The translations under genes were made by a program, and so were the position numbers. Below the pieces are notes generated by a model. That model was not told the DNA's origin, ran no database searches, and worked only from the letters and a program-made list of their open reading frames with translations. 64,000 nucleotides of DNA, taken from contig JAFZHS010000007.1 of NCBI GenBank assembly GCA_017554745.1, positions 62,001-126,000 on the forward strand, written 5' to 3'. Positions 43,161-52,299 of this stretch are shown here, piece after piece (the stretch's first letter is position 1; each line of letters starts with the position of its first letter). The DNA is from Clostridiales bacterium (GTDB lineage Bacteria > Bacillota > Clostridia > Saccharofermentanales > Saccharofermentanaceae).

Positions 43161-43877
43161 ATGCGCGGAAATATCAAGAGTGTCATTTGCGGAGTGCTCG
43201 TCGCCGCTACGGTTGCAGGGTGTGTAACAGCTTGCGGAAAGAAGAGTGACGGCCAAAGAGATTCGAGGCGCAGATTTAGCAATACTGTTGAGACAACTGC
43301 AGAAGAATCAAAGGCTTTTAAGCTCGATATCGCCGGGACAGTCGGTGACCACATCATTTATTCAGATAACATTTACAGCCCCGGTAACTACACTGATAAA
43401 GAGAAAAAGGACATGATGAGATATCTCGAAGCAGTTGATAAAACGCTCGATGTTGATCTCTATGTTACGGGCTGCAGCTGGGTCGAAATGGACAACAATT
43501 GGAGATTCTATGCAAGACAGGTCATTGACGGCATAGTAGTCCCCAAAGTCTTTTATGCGACAGATTGGGATAGGACCGAACCTAACATCGTGATCGTAGA
43601 CCGCAGGAGACCTTGTGAGGATAAGCTGGATAAGACGGGCATCATGGAGCCTGATGAGCTTTTCGACGCGGCATATGAGCGTGCGGAGAAACACTCGGAT
43701 GATCTTAACGACTACAGTAGAAAGGGCATATACGGCCGGTATCTGCTTTGCTATGACGAAGATAAAGAAGTCATATACTATGCATTCACCATCAACGATT
43801 ACAGCTATATTTATTTTGATGCGAAGACCGGTGAGATCATTGAAGAATATTACTGGAACGGCGATATAGAAGACTGA
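43161..43877 (+). CDS. Hypothetical lipoprotein
   Basis: A 238-aa exported protein; signal peptide (VICGVLVAATVAGCVTACGKK) with a Cys at the lipobox. The mature domain ends in PepSY-like wording (YAFTINDYSYIYFDAKTGEIIEEYY), so a PepSY-type fold is possible. SD GGAGGG. Its upstream region shares about 45 bases of similarity with that of the small lipoprotein at 63504. Confidence 0.72.
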   Translation: MRGNIKSVICGVLVAATVAGCVTACGKKSDGQRDSRRRFSNTVETTAEESKAFKLDIAGTVGDHIIYSDNIYSPGNYTDKEKKDMMRYLEAVDKTLDVDLYVTGCSWVEMDNNWRFYARQVIDGIVVPKVFYATDWDRTEPNIVIVDRRRPCEDKLDKTGIMEPDELFDAAYERAEKHSDDLNDYSRKGIYGRYLLCYDEDKEVIYYAFTINDYSYIYFDAKTGEIIEEYYWNGDIED

Positions 43878-43923
43878 TTTTACCGCTTGGTTTCCTCCTT
43901 TGTACCGCTTAGGTGCAAAGCTC

Positions 43924-43951
43924 TTGAGCAGTGGTTTGCGGCCGATATAAT
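43924..43951 (+). promoter_or_regulatory. Promoter of the gene at 43979
   Basis: TTGAGC (43924-43929), 16-base spacer, TATAAT (43946-43951). Confidence 0.65.
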
Positions 43952-43978
43952 GGCCTTAAAACCAAGGAGGTAACAAAC

Positions 43979-44566
43979 ATGATCAACGAAGTAAAATCCG
44001 CTGTTTTCGCAGCACCCAAGAACAACATCAACGAACTGCGCCGCGAGGCTCAGGTCATCCAGATGAAGGGCGCGCCTTTCATGATGGCATCAGTAATTTT
44101 GTGGACCTGCGCTACCATCTGCCGCATCCTTCCCGTGAGCCTTTACATGAAGAACCTGCTCACATTCTGCTGCCCTATGCTTTTGGTCCCGCTGGCACTT
44201 TTATTCTCCAAGATGATCGGCGCTGACATCTTCAAGAAGACGGATAATCCGATAAACAAATTGGGCATCCTCTGCACATGCAACCAGCTTTTGTATCTGC
44301 TCATCGTAATGTGGGCGTTCTCGATGAAGCCCGAAGTGATGATGATGCTTTTCGCGATGGTATTCGGTGCACATCTCTTACCTTTCTCATGGATATATGA
44401 GAGCAAAACATATCTTGTAATGTCGATCGTTACGACTTTAGGCTCGCTTTTGACAGCATGCGTTTTTGGCGAAGTAGTTATGGGAGTGTTCATGGTGATC
44501 TGCCAGATCATAACTTCGGTATTGCTGCTTGCCGAATGCAGGAAATTATCTGCCTCAAAAACCTAA
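43979..44566 (+). CDS. Multi-pass membrane protein, DUF7010-like
   Basis: A 195-aa protein with about six transmembrane helices. The middle phrase AHLLPFSWIYESKTYL and the opening LRREAQVIQMKGAPFMMASVILW resemble a family of clostridial/bacilli membrane proteins I know as DUF7010. Function unknown. Strong SD AAGGAGG at 43964-43970. Confidence 0.75.
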   Translation: MINEVKSAVFAAPKNNINELRREAQVIQMKGAPFMMASVILWTCATICRILPVSLYMKNLLTFCCPMLLVPLALLFSKMIGADIFKKTDNPINKLGILCTCNQLLYLLIVMWAFSMKPEVMMMLFAMVFGAHLLPFSWIYESKTYLVMSIVTTLGSLLTACVFGEVVMGVFMVICQIITSVLLLAECRKLSASKT

Positions 44567-44592
44567 GCTGTTGAATTATAATGGGGAATAGG

Positions 44593-44641
44593 AAGGAGCG
44601 TCCGGGCCGTGTCACGCACTCCGGCAGGTCCGGCGCTTTCC
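44593..44641 (+). other. GC-rich structured 5' leader of lytTR
   Basis: Long imperfect hairpin in the untranslated leader: GGAA..AGCG.CCGG.CC on one side and GG.CCGG.GCT.TTCC on the other around an 18-base loop. The GC content is far above the flanks. It lies after a TATAAT box near 44577 and ends 28 bases before the ATG. It does not look like a terminator (no U-run). Confidence 0.5.
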
Positions 44642-44668
44642 CGATCTCTATGGGGTTAAGAGGGCACT

Positions 44669-45109
44669 ATGAAAGTTACGATCAAGAATGATATCGATTC
44701 AGGCACGCTGGTCGAGATACACTGCAAAGAAGTTACGGGCGAGACCGAGAGGCTGCAAAGATATATCAGCCGCTTTGACGAGCGCATCACAGGCACATCC
44801 GAAGGTCAGACTCACAACATCGACATCAGTTCGATCTTATATATCGAGTCAGTAGATAAGAAGACTTTCCTTTATACATCGCGAAATGTTTTCCTCACGG
44901 AAAAGCGCCTTTACGAGCTTGAAGAATTACTGGATGAGAAGACATTTTTCCGCTGCTCGAAGTCAGTCATCGTCAATCTCGACAGGATAAAAAGCCTTAA
45001 GCCTGAAGTTACGCGCAATATACTCGCAACGCTCGAGAACGATGAGGTCATCGTGATCTCGCGCCGTTACGCCAGAGCGCTTAAGACCCTGATCGGTCTG
45101 GAGGGATAA
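44669..45109 (+). CDS. LytTR domain DNA-binding regulator
   Basis: A 146-aa protein without a receiver domain. The C-terminal LytTR domain is clear: IDISSILYIESVDKKTFLYT, LEELLDEKTFFRCSKSVIVNLDRIKSL and the final RRYARALKTLIG. Such stand-alone LytTR proteins pair with DUF3021 membrane proteins, as here one base downstream, and control their own operon; the membrane protein usually restrains the regulator. Confidence 0.92.
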   Translation: MKVTIKNDIDSGTLVEIHCKEVTGETERLQRYISRFDERITGTSEGQTHNIDISSILYIESVDKKTFLYTSRNVFLTEKRLYELEELLDEKTFFRCSKSVIVNLDRIKSLKPEVTRNILATLENDEVIVISRRYARALKTLIGLEG

Positions 45110-45110
45110 T

Positions 45111-45551
45111 ATGGAAGACATTAAAAAGTTATTGGTATATTTCAGGAACGCATTGGCATTCTCGTTTGCATGGCTCGTGCTGTGCGTAGTATTGGCTTCG
45201 CTCGCAGGCGACGGCACGATCACAGCGTTGTTCCTCGTAAAGCTCCTCGCTTTATGTGCATGGGGATCTTTGAGCTTTGTATTCTCCTTCTGCACAAGAT
45301 TCATGAAGAAAAAGGGATTCGTATTCTGCCTTACCGTATTTTTCCTTTTATTCATTCCTGTGGAAGTGCTGATGTTCTATCTGATGGGCATCTTTGTGGG
45401 AGTAGGCACACCGGCACTGTGGATTACTCTGGGCGCCATCATAATCGCTTCCTATGTGTCGTGCATACTTATCGATGTAATCGTAATGCGCAGGCGTGCG
45501 CGCGAATATACGGCAAAACTGAAGGAATACAAAGCGCGCAACCTTAACTAA
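45111..45551 (+). CDS. DUF3021 membrane protein
   Basis: A 146-aa protein with four transmembrane helices and a basic C-terminus, in the position and size of DUF3021 partners of LytTR regulators. Starts one base after the lytTR stop, so it is co-translated. Probably a membrane inhibitor of the regulator (by family analogy). Confidence 0.85.
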   Translation: MEDIKKLLVYFRNALAFSFAWLVLCVVLASLAGDGTITALFLVKLLALCAWGSLSFVFSFCTRFMKKKGFVFCLTVFFLLFIPVEVLMFYLMGIFVGVGTPALWITLGAIIIASYVSCILIDVIVMRRRAREYTAKLKEYKARNLN

Positions 45552-45585
45552 GCCTTAATTTGGAGCGGAAATTATTGATTAAGGC
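45552..45585 (+). terminator. Possible weak terminator hairpin
   Basis: Inverted repeat GCCTTAAT (45552-45559) / ATTAAGGC (45578-45585) right at the DUF3021 stop, AT-rich, with no U-run behind it. Confidence 0.35.
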
Positions 45586-45608
45586 ATTCCCGAGTGGCAA
45601 AATATCAA

Positions 45609-45631
45609 CCAATGCAAAGCATTTGTATTGG
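45609..45631. promoter_or_regulatory. Palindrome before the ABC exporter operon
   Basis: CCAATGCAAA-gca-TTTGTATTGG, one mismatch in ten pairs, ending 19 bases before the ATG at 45650. Likely an operator; the regulator is unknown (the LytTR protein binds direct repeats, so it is not an obvious match). Confidence 0.5.
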
Positions 45632-45649
45632 ACTAGGGGGTAATAGAAT

Positions 45650-46396
45650 ATGTTAGAAGTCAAGAACGTAACCAAGCGTTACGGCAAAAACCTTGCATGT
45701 GATGATGTATCTTTCAATCTCGAGCCCGGTACGCTGACAGTCCTTTTGGGACCTAACGGCGCCGGCAAGAGTACCATCATCAAGTCGATCATCGGATTTC
45801 TCAAGTACAACGGATCCATCACGATCAACGGAACGAGCACAAAGACCACAGAGGCACGCAAATACCTGGGTTACATCCCCGAGATGCCTTCTTTGTATCC
45901 GACATTAACTGTTGTAGAGCACATGGAATTCATCGCGCGTGCCTACAAGCTCACGAACTACAAGGACCGCATCAACATGCTTCTCGAGCGTTTCGAGCTC
46001 GATGACAAGCGCAAGAAGTTCGGTGACGAGCTCTCCAAGGGTATGCAGCAGAAGTTAAATCTCTGCCTTGGATTGCTGCCTGATCCCGATTACATCCTGC
46101 TCGACGAGCCCATGCTCGGTCTTGATCCTCATGCCATCAAGGAGCTCAAGCTCTACATCGAAGAGATGCGCAAGGAAGGCAAGACTCTGCTCATCAGCAC
46201 GCACATCATCGACAGCGTCGATATGCTCTGGGACAGAACGATCATCATGCAGAGCGGCAAGATCCGCGCAAACGTTACGCGCAGCGAGATTGATGGCAGC
46301 GGAAAGTCTTTGGAAGACCTGTTCTTCGAAGTTACCGAAGGCATCGAGAAAGAAGCTGTCAGCAGCGCGAGTGAGAAGGCAGGAGAAGAGCAATGA
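45650..46396 (+). CDS. ABC transporter ATP-binding protein
   Basis: A 248-aa ATPase of an ABC-2/exporter system. Walker A GPNGAGKST, signature ELSKGMQQK, Walker B YILLDEPMLGLD and switch His in LISTHI are present. SD AGGGGGT. The permease gene overlaps by ATGA. Confidence 0.94.
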   Translation: MLEVKNVTKRYGKNLACDDVSFNLEPGTLTVLLGPNGAGKSTIIKSIIGFLKYNGSITINGTSTKTTEARKYLGYIPEMPSLYPTLTVVEHMEFIARAYKLTNYKDRINMLLERFELDDKRKKFGDELSKGMQQKLNLCLGLLPDPDYILLDEPMLGLDPHAIKELKLYIEEMRKEGKTLLISTHIIDSVDMLWDRTIIMQSGKIRANVTRSEIDGSGKSLEDLFFEVTEGIEKEAVSSASEKAGEEQ

Positions 46397-48105
46397 GACT
46401 GTTTTTCTATTATGTCACCCACTCGTTTCTTAACACGATTAAGAAACTGCTGAAGACGTGGGTAGCGATATTCGTTGTCCTCATGATCTGCGGCGGCCTT
46501 TTCGGCGGCATCATGGGCTCGATCTTCAAGGACAAGGCTAAAGCGAGGACTAGTGAGACTTCAGTTACTACAACGGCTGAAGATCCTTCCGGCGCGGCTG
46601 ATGAAGAAGAGCCCGCAGAATCTGATGATGAGATTACGATCGAATTCTCTTTCGGCGACCGCATAAAGAACTTCATGAAGACTAACAATCTGACCTCCGC
46701 GAATATGGTTGATATCGCGATCTCAGCATTGTTCCTGCTCATTCTTGCTACAAACGTTGCAAATTCAAAGAGCTCCGGCAAGATATTCCAGCCGGCTGAC
46801 GTTACGATGCTTTTCGCGTCGCCGCTCAAACCGCAGTCAGTCCTCATGTTCAGACTGACATGCACGCTCGGAATGTCATTCTTCTTATCGCTGTTCATGC
46901 TCTATCAGATACCGAATCTCATGAACGGCGCCGGACTCGGCATTTGGGGCGCACTGTCATGCATTGTCGTTTACATGCTCATCCTCATGATCAGCACGCT
47001 GATCCAGGTCGCTTTCTACACGATCACGTCAAAACTCGAGAACGGCACAGACAGCATCAACAAGTTCCTTATAGGCTTCTACAGCCTTATCGGTATCGGC
47101 TTTATCGCTTACATGACGATCACGAAGCAGGAACTCGCTCCGGCATTATTCAATTTCTTCGCAAGCCCTTCGACACATTGGGTACCGTTCTGGGGCTGGC
47201 TCAGAGGCATCTCTTACTATGCGGTAATTGGCGACCTCGCGTTGTCCGGACTGTATCTGGGACTTTTCATCGTCGCATGCATCCTCGTTGTCGTATTCAT
47301 CTGGAAGATGAAGGCCGATTTCTATGAAGATGCCATGTTCGCAGCAGAGCGAAAAGCAGCGCAGATGGAGAATGCCAAGAATGCTTCCCGCGGCGCTGTA
47401 GTTACCCGCGAAAAGGCCCGCAAGGGCTCTATCGACCGCGAAGGTTTCCACTACGGCTCAGGCGCTAATGTATTCTTCTTCAAGGCAGTCTTCAACCGTT
47501 TCAGATTTGCCAAGTTGAAAATCTTCTCTACAACGATGATCGTCTATCTCCTCGTAGCAGGCTTTGCGGCTTATCTTGCAATGCGCAACGGCAACGGCGC
47601 GGATCTGTTCGTAATCCCTGCCGCAGCACTCGGCATCATGGCGTTCTACCGCACTTTGGGCGACCCGATCAGGGAAGATACTTCACGCGAGTTCTTCATC
47701 ATGATCCCCGAGAAGGGCTATTCGAAGATCATCTATTCGCTCCTCGGCTGCCTCGCAGTCACAGCGATCGACCTTCTCGCACCGATGGTGCTTGCAGCCT
47801 GCATTCTCGGAACGAATCCTCTGATGGTTCTCGTATGGTACATATTCATACTGTCGATCAGCTTCTTCGCTACAAACGTCGGAACGTTTATCGCTTTGTC
47901 CCTTCCCGGCGATTCAGCGAAAACCATCAAGACCGTCATCCAGATCATGTTCCTGTACTTCGGTCTGGCACCTGCGGCAATAGCCGTCATAGCAGGAATC
48001 GTCTTCCACCAGCTCCTGCTCGCCCTTGTGATCGGCGCAGTCATCAACTTCGTGATCGGCTTCCTCGTATCACTCCTGCTGCCGCTGTTTTTGGGGAAGA
48101 GGTAA
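46393..48105 (+). CDS. ABC transporter permease (putative ABC exporter)
   Basis: A 570-aa membrane protein with about 12 helices and an outside Thr/Glu/Asp-rich segment near residues 50-80. It is of the same large exporter-permease type as 61103-62773. Forms a transporter with the ATPase upstream; cargo unknown. Confidence 0.88.
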   Translation: MRLFFYYVTHSFLNTIKKLLKTWVAIFVVLMICGGLFGGIMGSIFKDKAKARTSETSVTTTAEDPSGAADEEEPAESDDEITIEFSFGDRIKNFMKTNNLTSANMVDIAISALFLLILATNVANSKSSGKIFQPADVTMLFASPLKPQSVLMFRLTCTLGMSFFLSLFMLYQIPNLMNGAGLGIWGALSCIVVYMLILMISTLIQVAFYTITSKLENGTDSINKFLIGFYSLIGIGFIAYMTITKQELAPALFNFFASPSTHWVPFWGWLRGISYYAVIGDLALSGLYLGLFIVACILVVVFIWKMKADFYEDAMFAAERKAAQMENAKNASRGAVVTREKARKGSIDREGFHYGSGANVFFFKAVFNRFRFAKLKIFSTTMIVYLLVAGFAAYLAMRNGNGADLFVIPAAALGIMAFYRTLGDPIREDTSREFFIMIPEKGYSKIIYSLLGCLAVTAIDLLAPMVLAACILGTNPLMVLVWYIFILSISFFATNVGTFIALSLPGDSAKTIKTVIQIMFLYFGLAPAAIAVIAGIVFHQLLLALVIGAVINFVIGFLVSLLLPLFLGKR

Positions 48106-48127
48106 GTATATAACTGATTTGACTTGA

Positions 48128-48161
48128 GGAGCTGTCTTCTTTGGAGGCAGCTCCTTTTTTG
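48128..48161 (+). terminator. Rho-independent terminator of the ABC operon
   Basis: Stem GGAGCTG (48128-48134) / CAGCTCC (48148-48154) with T6 behind it. Confidence 0.88.
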
Positions 48162-48273
48162 TTGTGGTGGCTTTCCCGGACGCGAGCCGGCCGATTGCCG
48201 GGAAGTGACACATTTTGGGTGTGAATCGTGTCAGTTTTCGTCACAGCCCGCTAAGCCCCGAAAAACAAGCCTT

Positions 48274-48288
48274 TGTAACACTGTTACA
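48274..48288. repeat. 15-bp palindrome TGTAACA-C-TGTTACA, copy 2
   Basis: Perfect palindrome overlapping the stop codon of the minus-strand lipoprotein gene. Identical to the one at 27951 except for the centre base. Confidence 0.5.
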
Positions 48289-49285
48289 CTTCTTCGGAAG
48301 TCTCGCTCGCGGTGGTAGAAACAGTATCCGAGCGGTAAACATCGAACTCGTAGCCGATGATCGTGCTGTCGTACTTGTTGTAGAAGAGAATGCAGTAGAA
48401 GCCCTCGGGGAACATCTCGTCTGCGGTGTATGTGATGTGGATCTCGGTGGGGTCTGCCTCGGTGATATATTCGGAAATATAGTAATTAGTCCAATTGGGC
48501 GAGGTCTCGCTGGCGACTCTGTATTTGTAGGTCCAGACGTACCATTCGCCGGGCTCTTCGATCGTTAAAAGGATCTCGAAAGTATCCGTATCGGTGTAAC
48601 TCTCGGTGATCGGATCCCATTTGTCGCCGAGCATCTGTATGTCGGTGACCATGTCGAAAAGGCTCCGCATATACTCAAGATCCGTATTCTTGTAGTCGTA
48701 GACCACAGCAAGATCGTCAGGGTTATTGAGGACGATGCCGCCTTTTGTAAGGCTGAATTCCATTGTGACAGTCACATCGAGCGTGTCGCTGACACTGTTC
48801 AGGAGACTGACAAATTCATCTGTGTTGATGAATTTCTCGTGTTTCTCGAGGAGAACGCTGTGGTCCTTGTATGAGAACTTAACGTCAATAAGAACGGCGT
48901 TGCCCTTAGCCTTTTCCTCTAAGCTGTCGACGTCGATGGTGGAGGTGATTGTGGAAGCGATCTTGTGCCTGATGACAAGCTCATTCTCGGGATCATTCTC
49001 CTTATCGTCGTCGTAGAGAGCCTGTTCATCGAGCGAAGGCATAGCCGCCTCCATCTTGGAGGGCTTATCCGAGCAATAGCTTGCGAAAGTGTCATAATCG
49101 CAGTCGGCAAGTGCTTCAGTTATCAGGTTTACTGCTTTGTAGACTTTCTCAGTCGCAGTGGAGTGGGGATCATCGATATCTATCCCGGAATTATCCGTCT
49201 CTGCCGTGCTGCCAAATATAGAACACGAAGCCAGCGTAAAGACATTAGCCAGTATAAGAATCGATGCGATCAGCTTGTTTTTCAT
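48284..49285 (-). CDS. Hypothetical lipoprotein
   Basis: A 333-aa exported protein with signal peptide and lipobox TLASC (Cys at about 21). The mature part has a helical first half and a C-terminal beta-rich half (GEWYVWTYKYRV, ITYTADEMFPEGFYCILFYNKYD). No known family. The ATG at 49285 follows AGAGGAT; upstream in-frame codons lack a signal peptide. A TATAAT box lies about 35 bases upstream. Confidence 0.74.
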   Translation of the reverse strand: MKNKLIASILILANVFTLASCSIFGSTAETDNSGIDIDDPHSTATEKVYKAVNLITEALADCDYDTFASYCSDKPSKMEAAMPSLDEQALYDDDKENDPENELVIRHKIASTITSTIDVDSLEEKAKGNAVLIDVKFSYKDHSVLLEKHEKFINTDEFVSLLNSVSDTLDVTVTMEFSLTKGGIVLNNPDDLAVVYDYKNTDLEYMRSLFDMVTDIQMLGDKWDPITESYTDTDTFEILLTIEEPGEWYVWTYKYRVASETSPNWTNYYISEYITEADPTEIHITYTADEMFPEGFYCILFYNKYDSTIIGYEFDVYRSDTVSTTASETSEEV

Positions 49286-49420
49286 ATCTATCCTCTTAAA
49301 GCAATATCCAATATTATACTTCATTATTGATTTCGACCACAAAAAGCCGGCAGGGCACGGGACACATTGTAACATCAAACAAGCGACACCGCCTGTTTTA
49401 AGGTGTAAAATCGGGGCGCT

Positions 49421-50530
49421 ATGGTAGAACGATTCAAGAAAGATCCGGTTTTGTTTATCTCAGGGATACTCGCGGTAGTATCCTGTTTCTTCGTGACCCC
49501 GGATAAGCAATATATGGATTATATCGATCTGAGGGTATTGGCGATCCTGTTTTGCATGATGCTCGTCGTCAGCGAACTCGTTATCCTCGGTGTCTTTGAC
49601 AAGCTCACGAATAAGCTTTTATCGAAGGTCCATTATTCGCGCATGGTATCGCTGATCCTGGTGTGGATGTCGTTTTTCCTGGGAATGATCCTCACAAATG
49701 ACGTAACGCTCATTACGCTGGTGCCTTTCGCGATCGCGCTGATGAAGTCTTTTGACGACAGGAAAACACTGACATTTACTCTGATCCTCATGACTGTTGC
49801 GACCAACCTGGGAAGCATGCAGACACCTATCGGAAACCCGCAGAATATATATCTTTACACGCATTACAACATGGAGATCGGAAGCTTCATGCTGATGATG
49901 CTGCCGTATTCGTTGTGCTCGCTGATCCTCGTTACGATCGCTGTTTTCGTGCTCTGCAAAGACGCGAAGATCGAGCACAAGGAGGAGAAAGAAAGGGATA
50001 AGATCCCGGGCGTCAAGATAGTCGTATGCATCCTGCTTTTCTTACTGAGCCTTCTGGTCGTACTGAGGATGATGCATTATCTCATCATATTCGCGCTCGT
50101 CGCTTCCATAATGGTGCTGATGGACCCGAAAGCCTTTAAGGGAGTGGATTACACGCTCCTCATCACCTTCGTTTTCTTCTTCGTGTTCGTAGGAAATATG
50201 GGCAGGATCGATGCCGTCTATGAGGCCATATCTTCCATCGTCGAGAAGTCCCCGACGCTCACGGCCATTGCTTCTTCGCAGGTTATAAGCAACGTCCCTG
50301 CGGCTTTGCTCCTGTCGGCATTTACTGAGAACGGAAACGCGCTTGTTATCGGTACAAACCTTGGCGGCCTCGGAACGCTCATCGCGAGTATGGCAAGCCT
50401 TATTACTTACAAGTTCCACGCCGCACTCCCTGCACCTAAGAAAAAGAGCGTCAGTTATATCGGCGCATTCACTGTCGTAAATATCATATTCCTGGCTATT
50501 TTGTTGTGCGTTTACTGTATTTTCAGGTAA
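49421..50530 (+). CDS. Anion permease, ArsB/NhaD-SLC13 (IT) superfamily
   Basis: A 369-aa integral membrane protein with about ten helices. The family motif QTPIGNPQNIYLY and the first repeat TNDVTLITLVPFAI are clear. It may carry a carboxylate, sulfate or arsenite-like anion; the substrate cannot be read. SD is poor (GGGG five bases before the ATG) and a TAAAAT box stands nine bases before the start, so translation may be nearly leaderless. Confidence 0.87.
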   Translation: MVERFKKDPVLFISGILAVVSCFFVTPDKQYMDYIDLRVLAILFCMMLVVSELVILGVFDKLTNKLLSKVHYSRMVSLILVWMSFFLGMILTNDVTLITLVPFAIALMKSFDDRKTLTFTLILMTVATNLGSMQTPIGNPQNIYLYTHYNMEIGSFMLMMLPYSLCSLILVTIAVFVLCKDAKIEHKEEKERDKIPGVKIVVCILLFLLSLLVVLRMMHYLIIFALVASIMVLMDPKAFKGVDYTLLITFVFFFVFVGNMGRIDAVYEAISSIVEKSPTLTAIASSQVISNVPAALLLSAFTENGNALVIGTNLGGLGTLIASMASLITYKFHAALPAPKKKSVSYIGAFTVVNIIFLAILLCVYCIFR

Positions 50531-50632
50531 TTTAGCGGCTTTTTGTACTACACACCAACACAGGACTTTTATAAAATTTCTTTGTGATATAATAACAAGC
50601 TGGCAGCCGGGATAGGCTGCGGAGGTTCAAAT

Positions 50633-51463
50633 ATGAAAAAGAAAATAGTTTTGGTAATTTTATCGGCGCTCATCGCTGCTTCAATGCTCAGCGGATGCTT
50701 GATCCCTAAAAGAAGGAGTAGTGGCAGTGGCTACAGCAACCCGTATGATGATGACGATGACGACGACGATTTTGATGATGACGATTACACGGTAGATGAC
50801 GATGATGACTACACTGTAGATATCACCGACAATACCGTAATCAGCAGCACCGATTGGGCTGATATCCAGATCTATGGTGACACTTACCTTACGGCAAAGG
50901 TCACTCCGACTAACGGAATCCCTGATGATTTCGTCGTTTATGATGATGTCACTTTCGGAGATATCTGCGATGCGATCTACACGAACAACGATATCCGCAA
51001 CAGCATTTCAAATGAGGTCGTTCCGTTTGATGTAGATACATACAACAAGGTCTGCACAATGTTCTGGTTCAGCTCGGATGAGTTCAAGCAGATTGCTTCA
51101 TCAAGAGAAGCTTTGCTGGCTCAGCTGGCTTACCTCGCGGCTCTGTCTTATGAGTTCTCGACCGACAATTTTGATCCCGAATATGTTATCTATGACGAGA
51201 TAACGAACACCTACGAGTTCCACGGCGTCCTTGATAAGCACAACATCGGCAGATGCATAATCTCATTCACCGATACCAACGGCGGAACGGTTAACTTCGA
51301 AGACGCTATGTGCGGTGACGAGATCGTCTGGAAGTTCGATTTCAACAACACTTCTGTCTACCAGATCGGTCTGACTGAAGATACATTGTCAGACTATCCG
51401 ACAGGCGGATTCCTGAACGTTGCAAACTATTTCGCAAAATTCATCGACGAAGAGCTCGGCTAA
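50633..51463 (+). CDS. Hypothetical lipoprotein with Asp-rich tract
   Basis: A 276-aa lipoprotein: signal peptide with lipobox MLSGC, then a Ser/Gly stretch and a run of aspartates (residues about 38-63) that could bind calcium, then a 200-residue domain of unknown family. SD GGAGG; -10 box TATAAT near 50587. Confidence 0.77.
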   Translation: MKKKIVLVILSALIAASMLSGCLIPKRRSSGSGYSNPYDDDDDDDDFDDDDYTVDDDDDYTVDITDNTVISSTDWADIQIYGDTYLTAKVTPTNGIPDDFVVYDDVTFGDICDAIYTNNDIRNSISNEVVPFDVDTYNKVCTMFWFSSDEFKQIASSREALLAQLAYLAALSYEFSTDNFDPEYVIYDEITNTYEFHGVLDKHNIGRCIISFTDTNGGTVNFEDAMCGDEIVWKFDFNNTSVYQIGLTEDTLSDYPTGGFLNVANYFAKFIDEELG

Positions 51464-51485
51464 AGAATAACTTTTAAGCAAAGCG

Positions 51486-51521
51486 AAAAGCTGTCCCGCA
51501 CATAAGCAGGGCAGCTTTTTT
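51486..51521 (+). terminator. Rho-independent terminator
   Basis: Stem AAAGCTGTCC / GGGCAGCTTT (one G-U) around a short loop, then TTTTTT. The minus strand also ends in TTTTCGCTTT, so it may act both ways for the convergent genes. Confidence 0.87.
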
Positions 51522-51548
51522 AATACATCGCGAAATGATCATTTTCCG

Positions 51549-52256
51549 TCACTGCCTTTTTGACACTTTGCGTATCGCCACATAAACCACATACTCAAAA
51601 AGAAGTATCGCAGTGATAAGCACAAGCAGACCGCAGAGGTAAAACTTTTCGCCGGTAAAATTGCAGATCCATTCAAGCGGTGAGCTCTTGGGCGGGAACA
51701 TCAGGAACATGTAGTTTACGTCCGCGTGCTGATTCAAAAGATATACCGGAGGCACGACGATCAGGAGGAACAGGTATGAATACCAGAAATGCCTGAATGA
51801 TATATGAGCCTTTTTCCTGACAAGGAAAAGCAGGGGGATAAACACGAGAAGCGAATGCGTGAAAAAACACAGGAGCGGTAGGTATGACCAGAAAGGCCTG
51901 TAATTCCAGTCAGGGAAAAGAAGCGCTCCGACAGCACCGGGCATTAAGAGAACGATACCGATCTCAGCAAAAAACGATTGTATTCTGCCGCGCGAGAATG
52001 AAGCTGCGAGATTAACAAATATACCGAGATTGCAAAGGTGAAGAGGCAGGAAATCGATTAGATTCCCGCCTTCACTGATGAGCAGTATATCCTGAATGAT
52101 CTCGCCCAAAAGAACAACTACTGACAGTATCCGCGCGGCGTACATCGCTTTTCTGTCAGAGACTTTTCTGACAATAAGAAGACCGGCGGTTATTATGACC
52201 GCGATGGAGATCAGCATTACGATGTGCTCTGTGCAGAAGTGCTCGAATTCGTTCAT
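51549..52256 (-). CDS. YwaF family (TIGR02206-type) integral membrane protein
   Basis: A 235-aa protein with about seven helices. It shows LPLHLCNLGIF, PGAVGALLFPDW and FFTHSLLVFIPL, typical for the YwaF/TMEM164-like family. Function unknown. It lies 43 bases behind the large solute-binding gene on the same strand. Confidence 0.85.
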   Translation of the reverse strand: MNEFEHFCTEHIVMLISIAVIITAGLLIVRKVSDRKAMYAARILSVVVLLGEIIQDILLISEGGNLIDFLPLHLCNLGIFVNLAASFSRGRIQSFFAEIGIVLLMPGAVGALLFPDWNYRPFWSYLPLLCFFTHSLLVFIPLLFLVRKKAHISFRHFWYSYLFLLIVVPPVYLLNQHADVNYMFLMFPPKSSPLEWICNFTGEKFYLCGLLVLITAILLFEYVVYVAIRKVSKRQ

Positions 52257-52299
52257 GGATTCATTCTACACCGTCAGCGCGCATGAATCTTCTTTTAAG

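Noticed and set aside
46860..47327. 155-aa His/Arg-rich plus frame
   Set aside because: Out-of-frame shadow inside the ABC permease gene.
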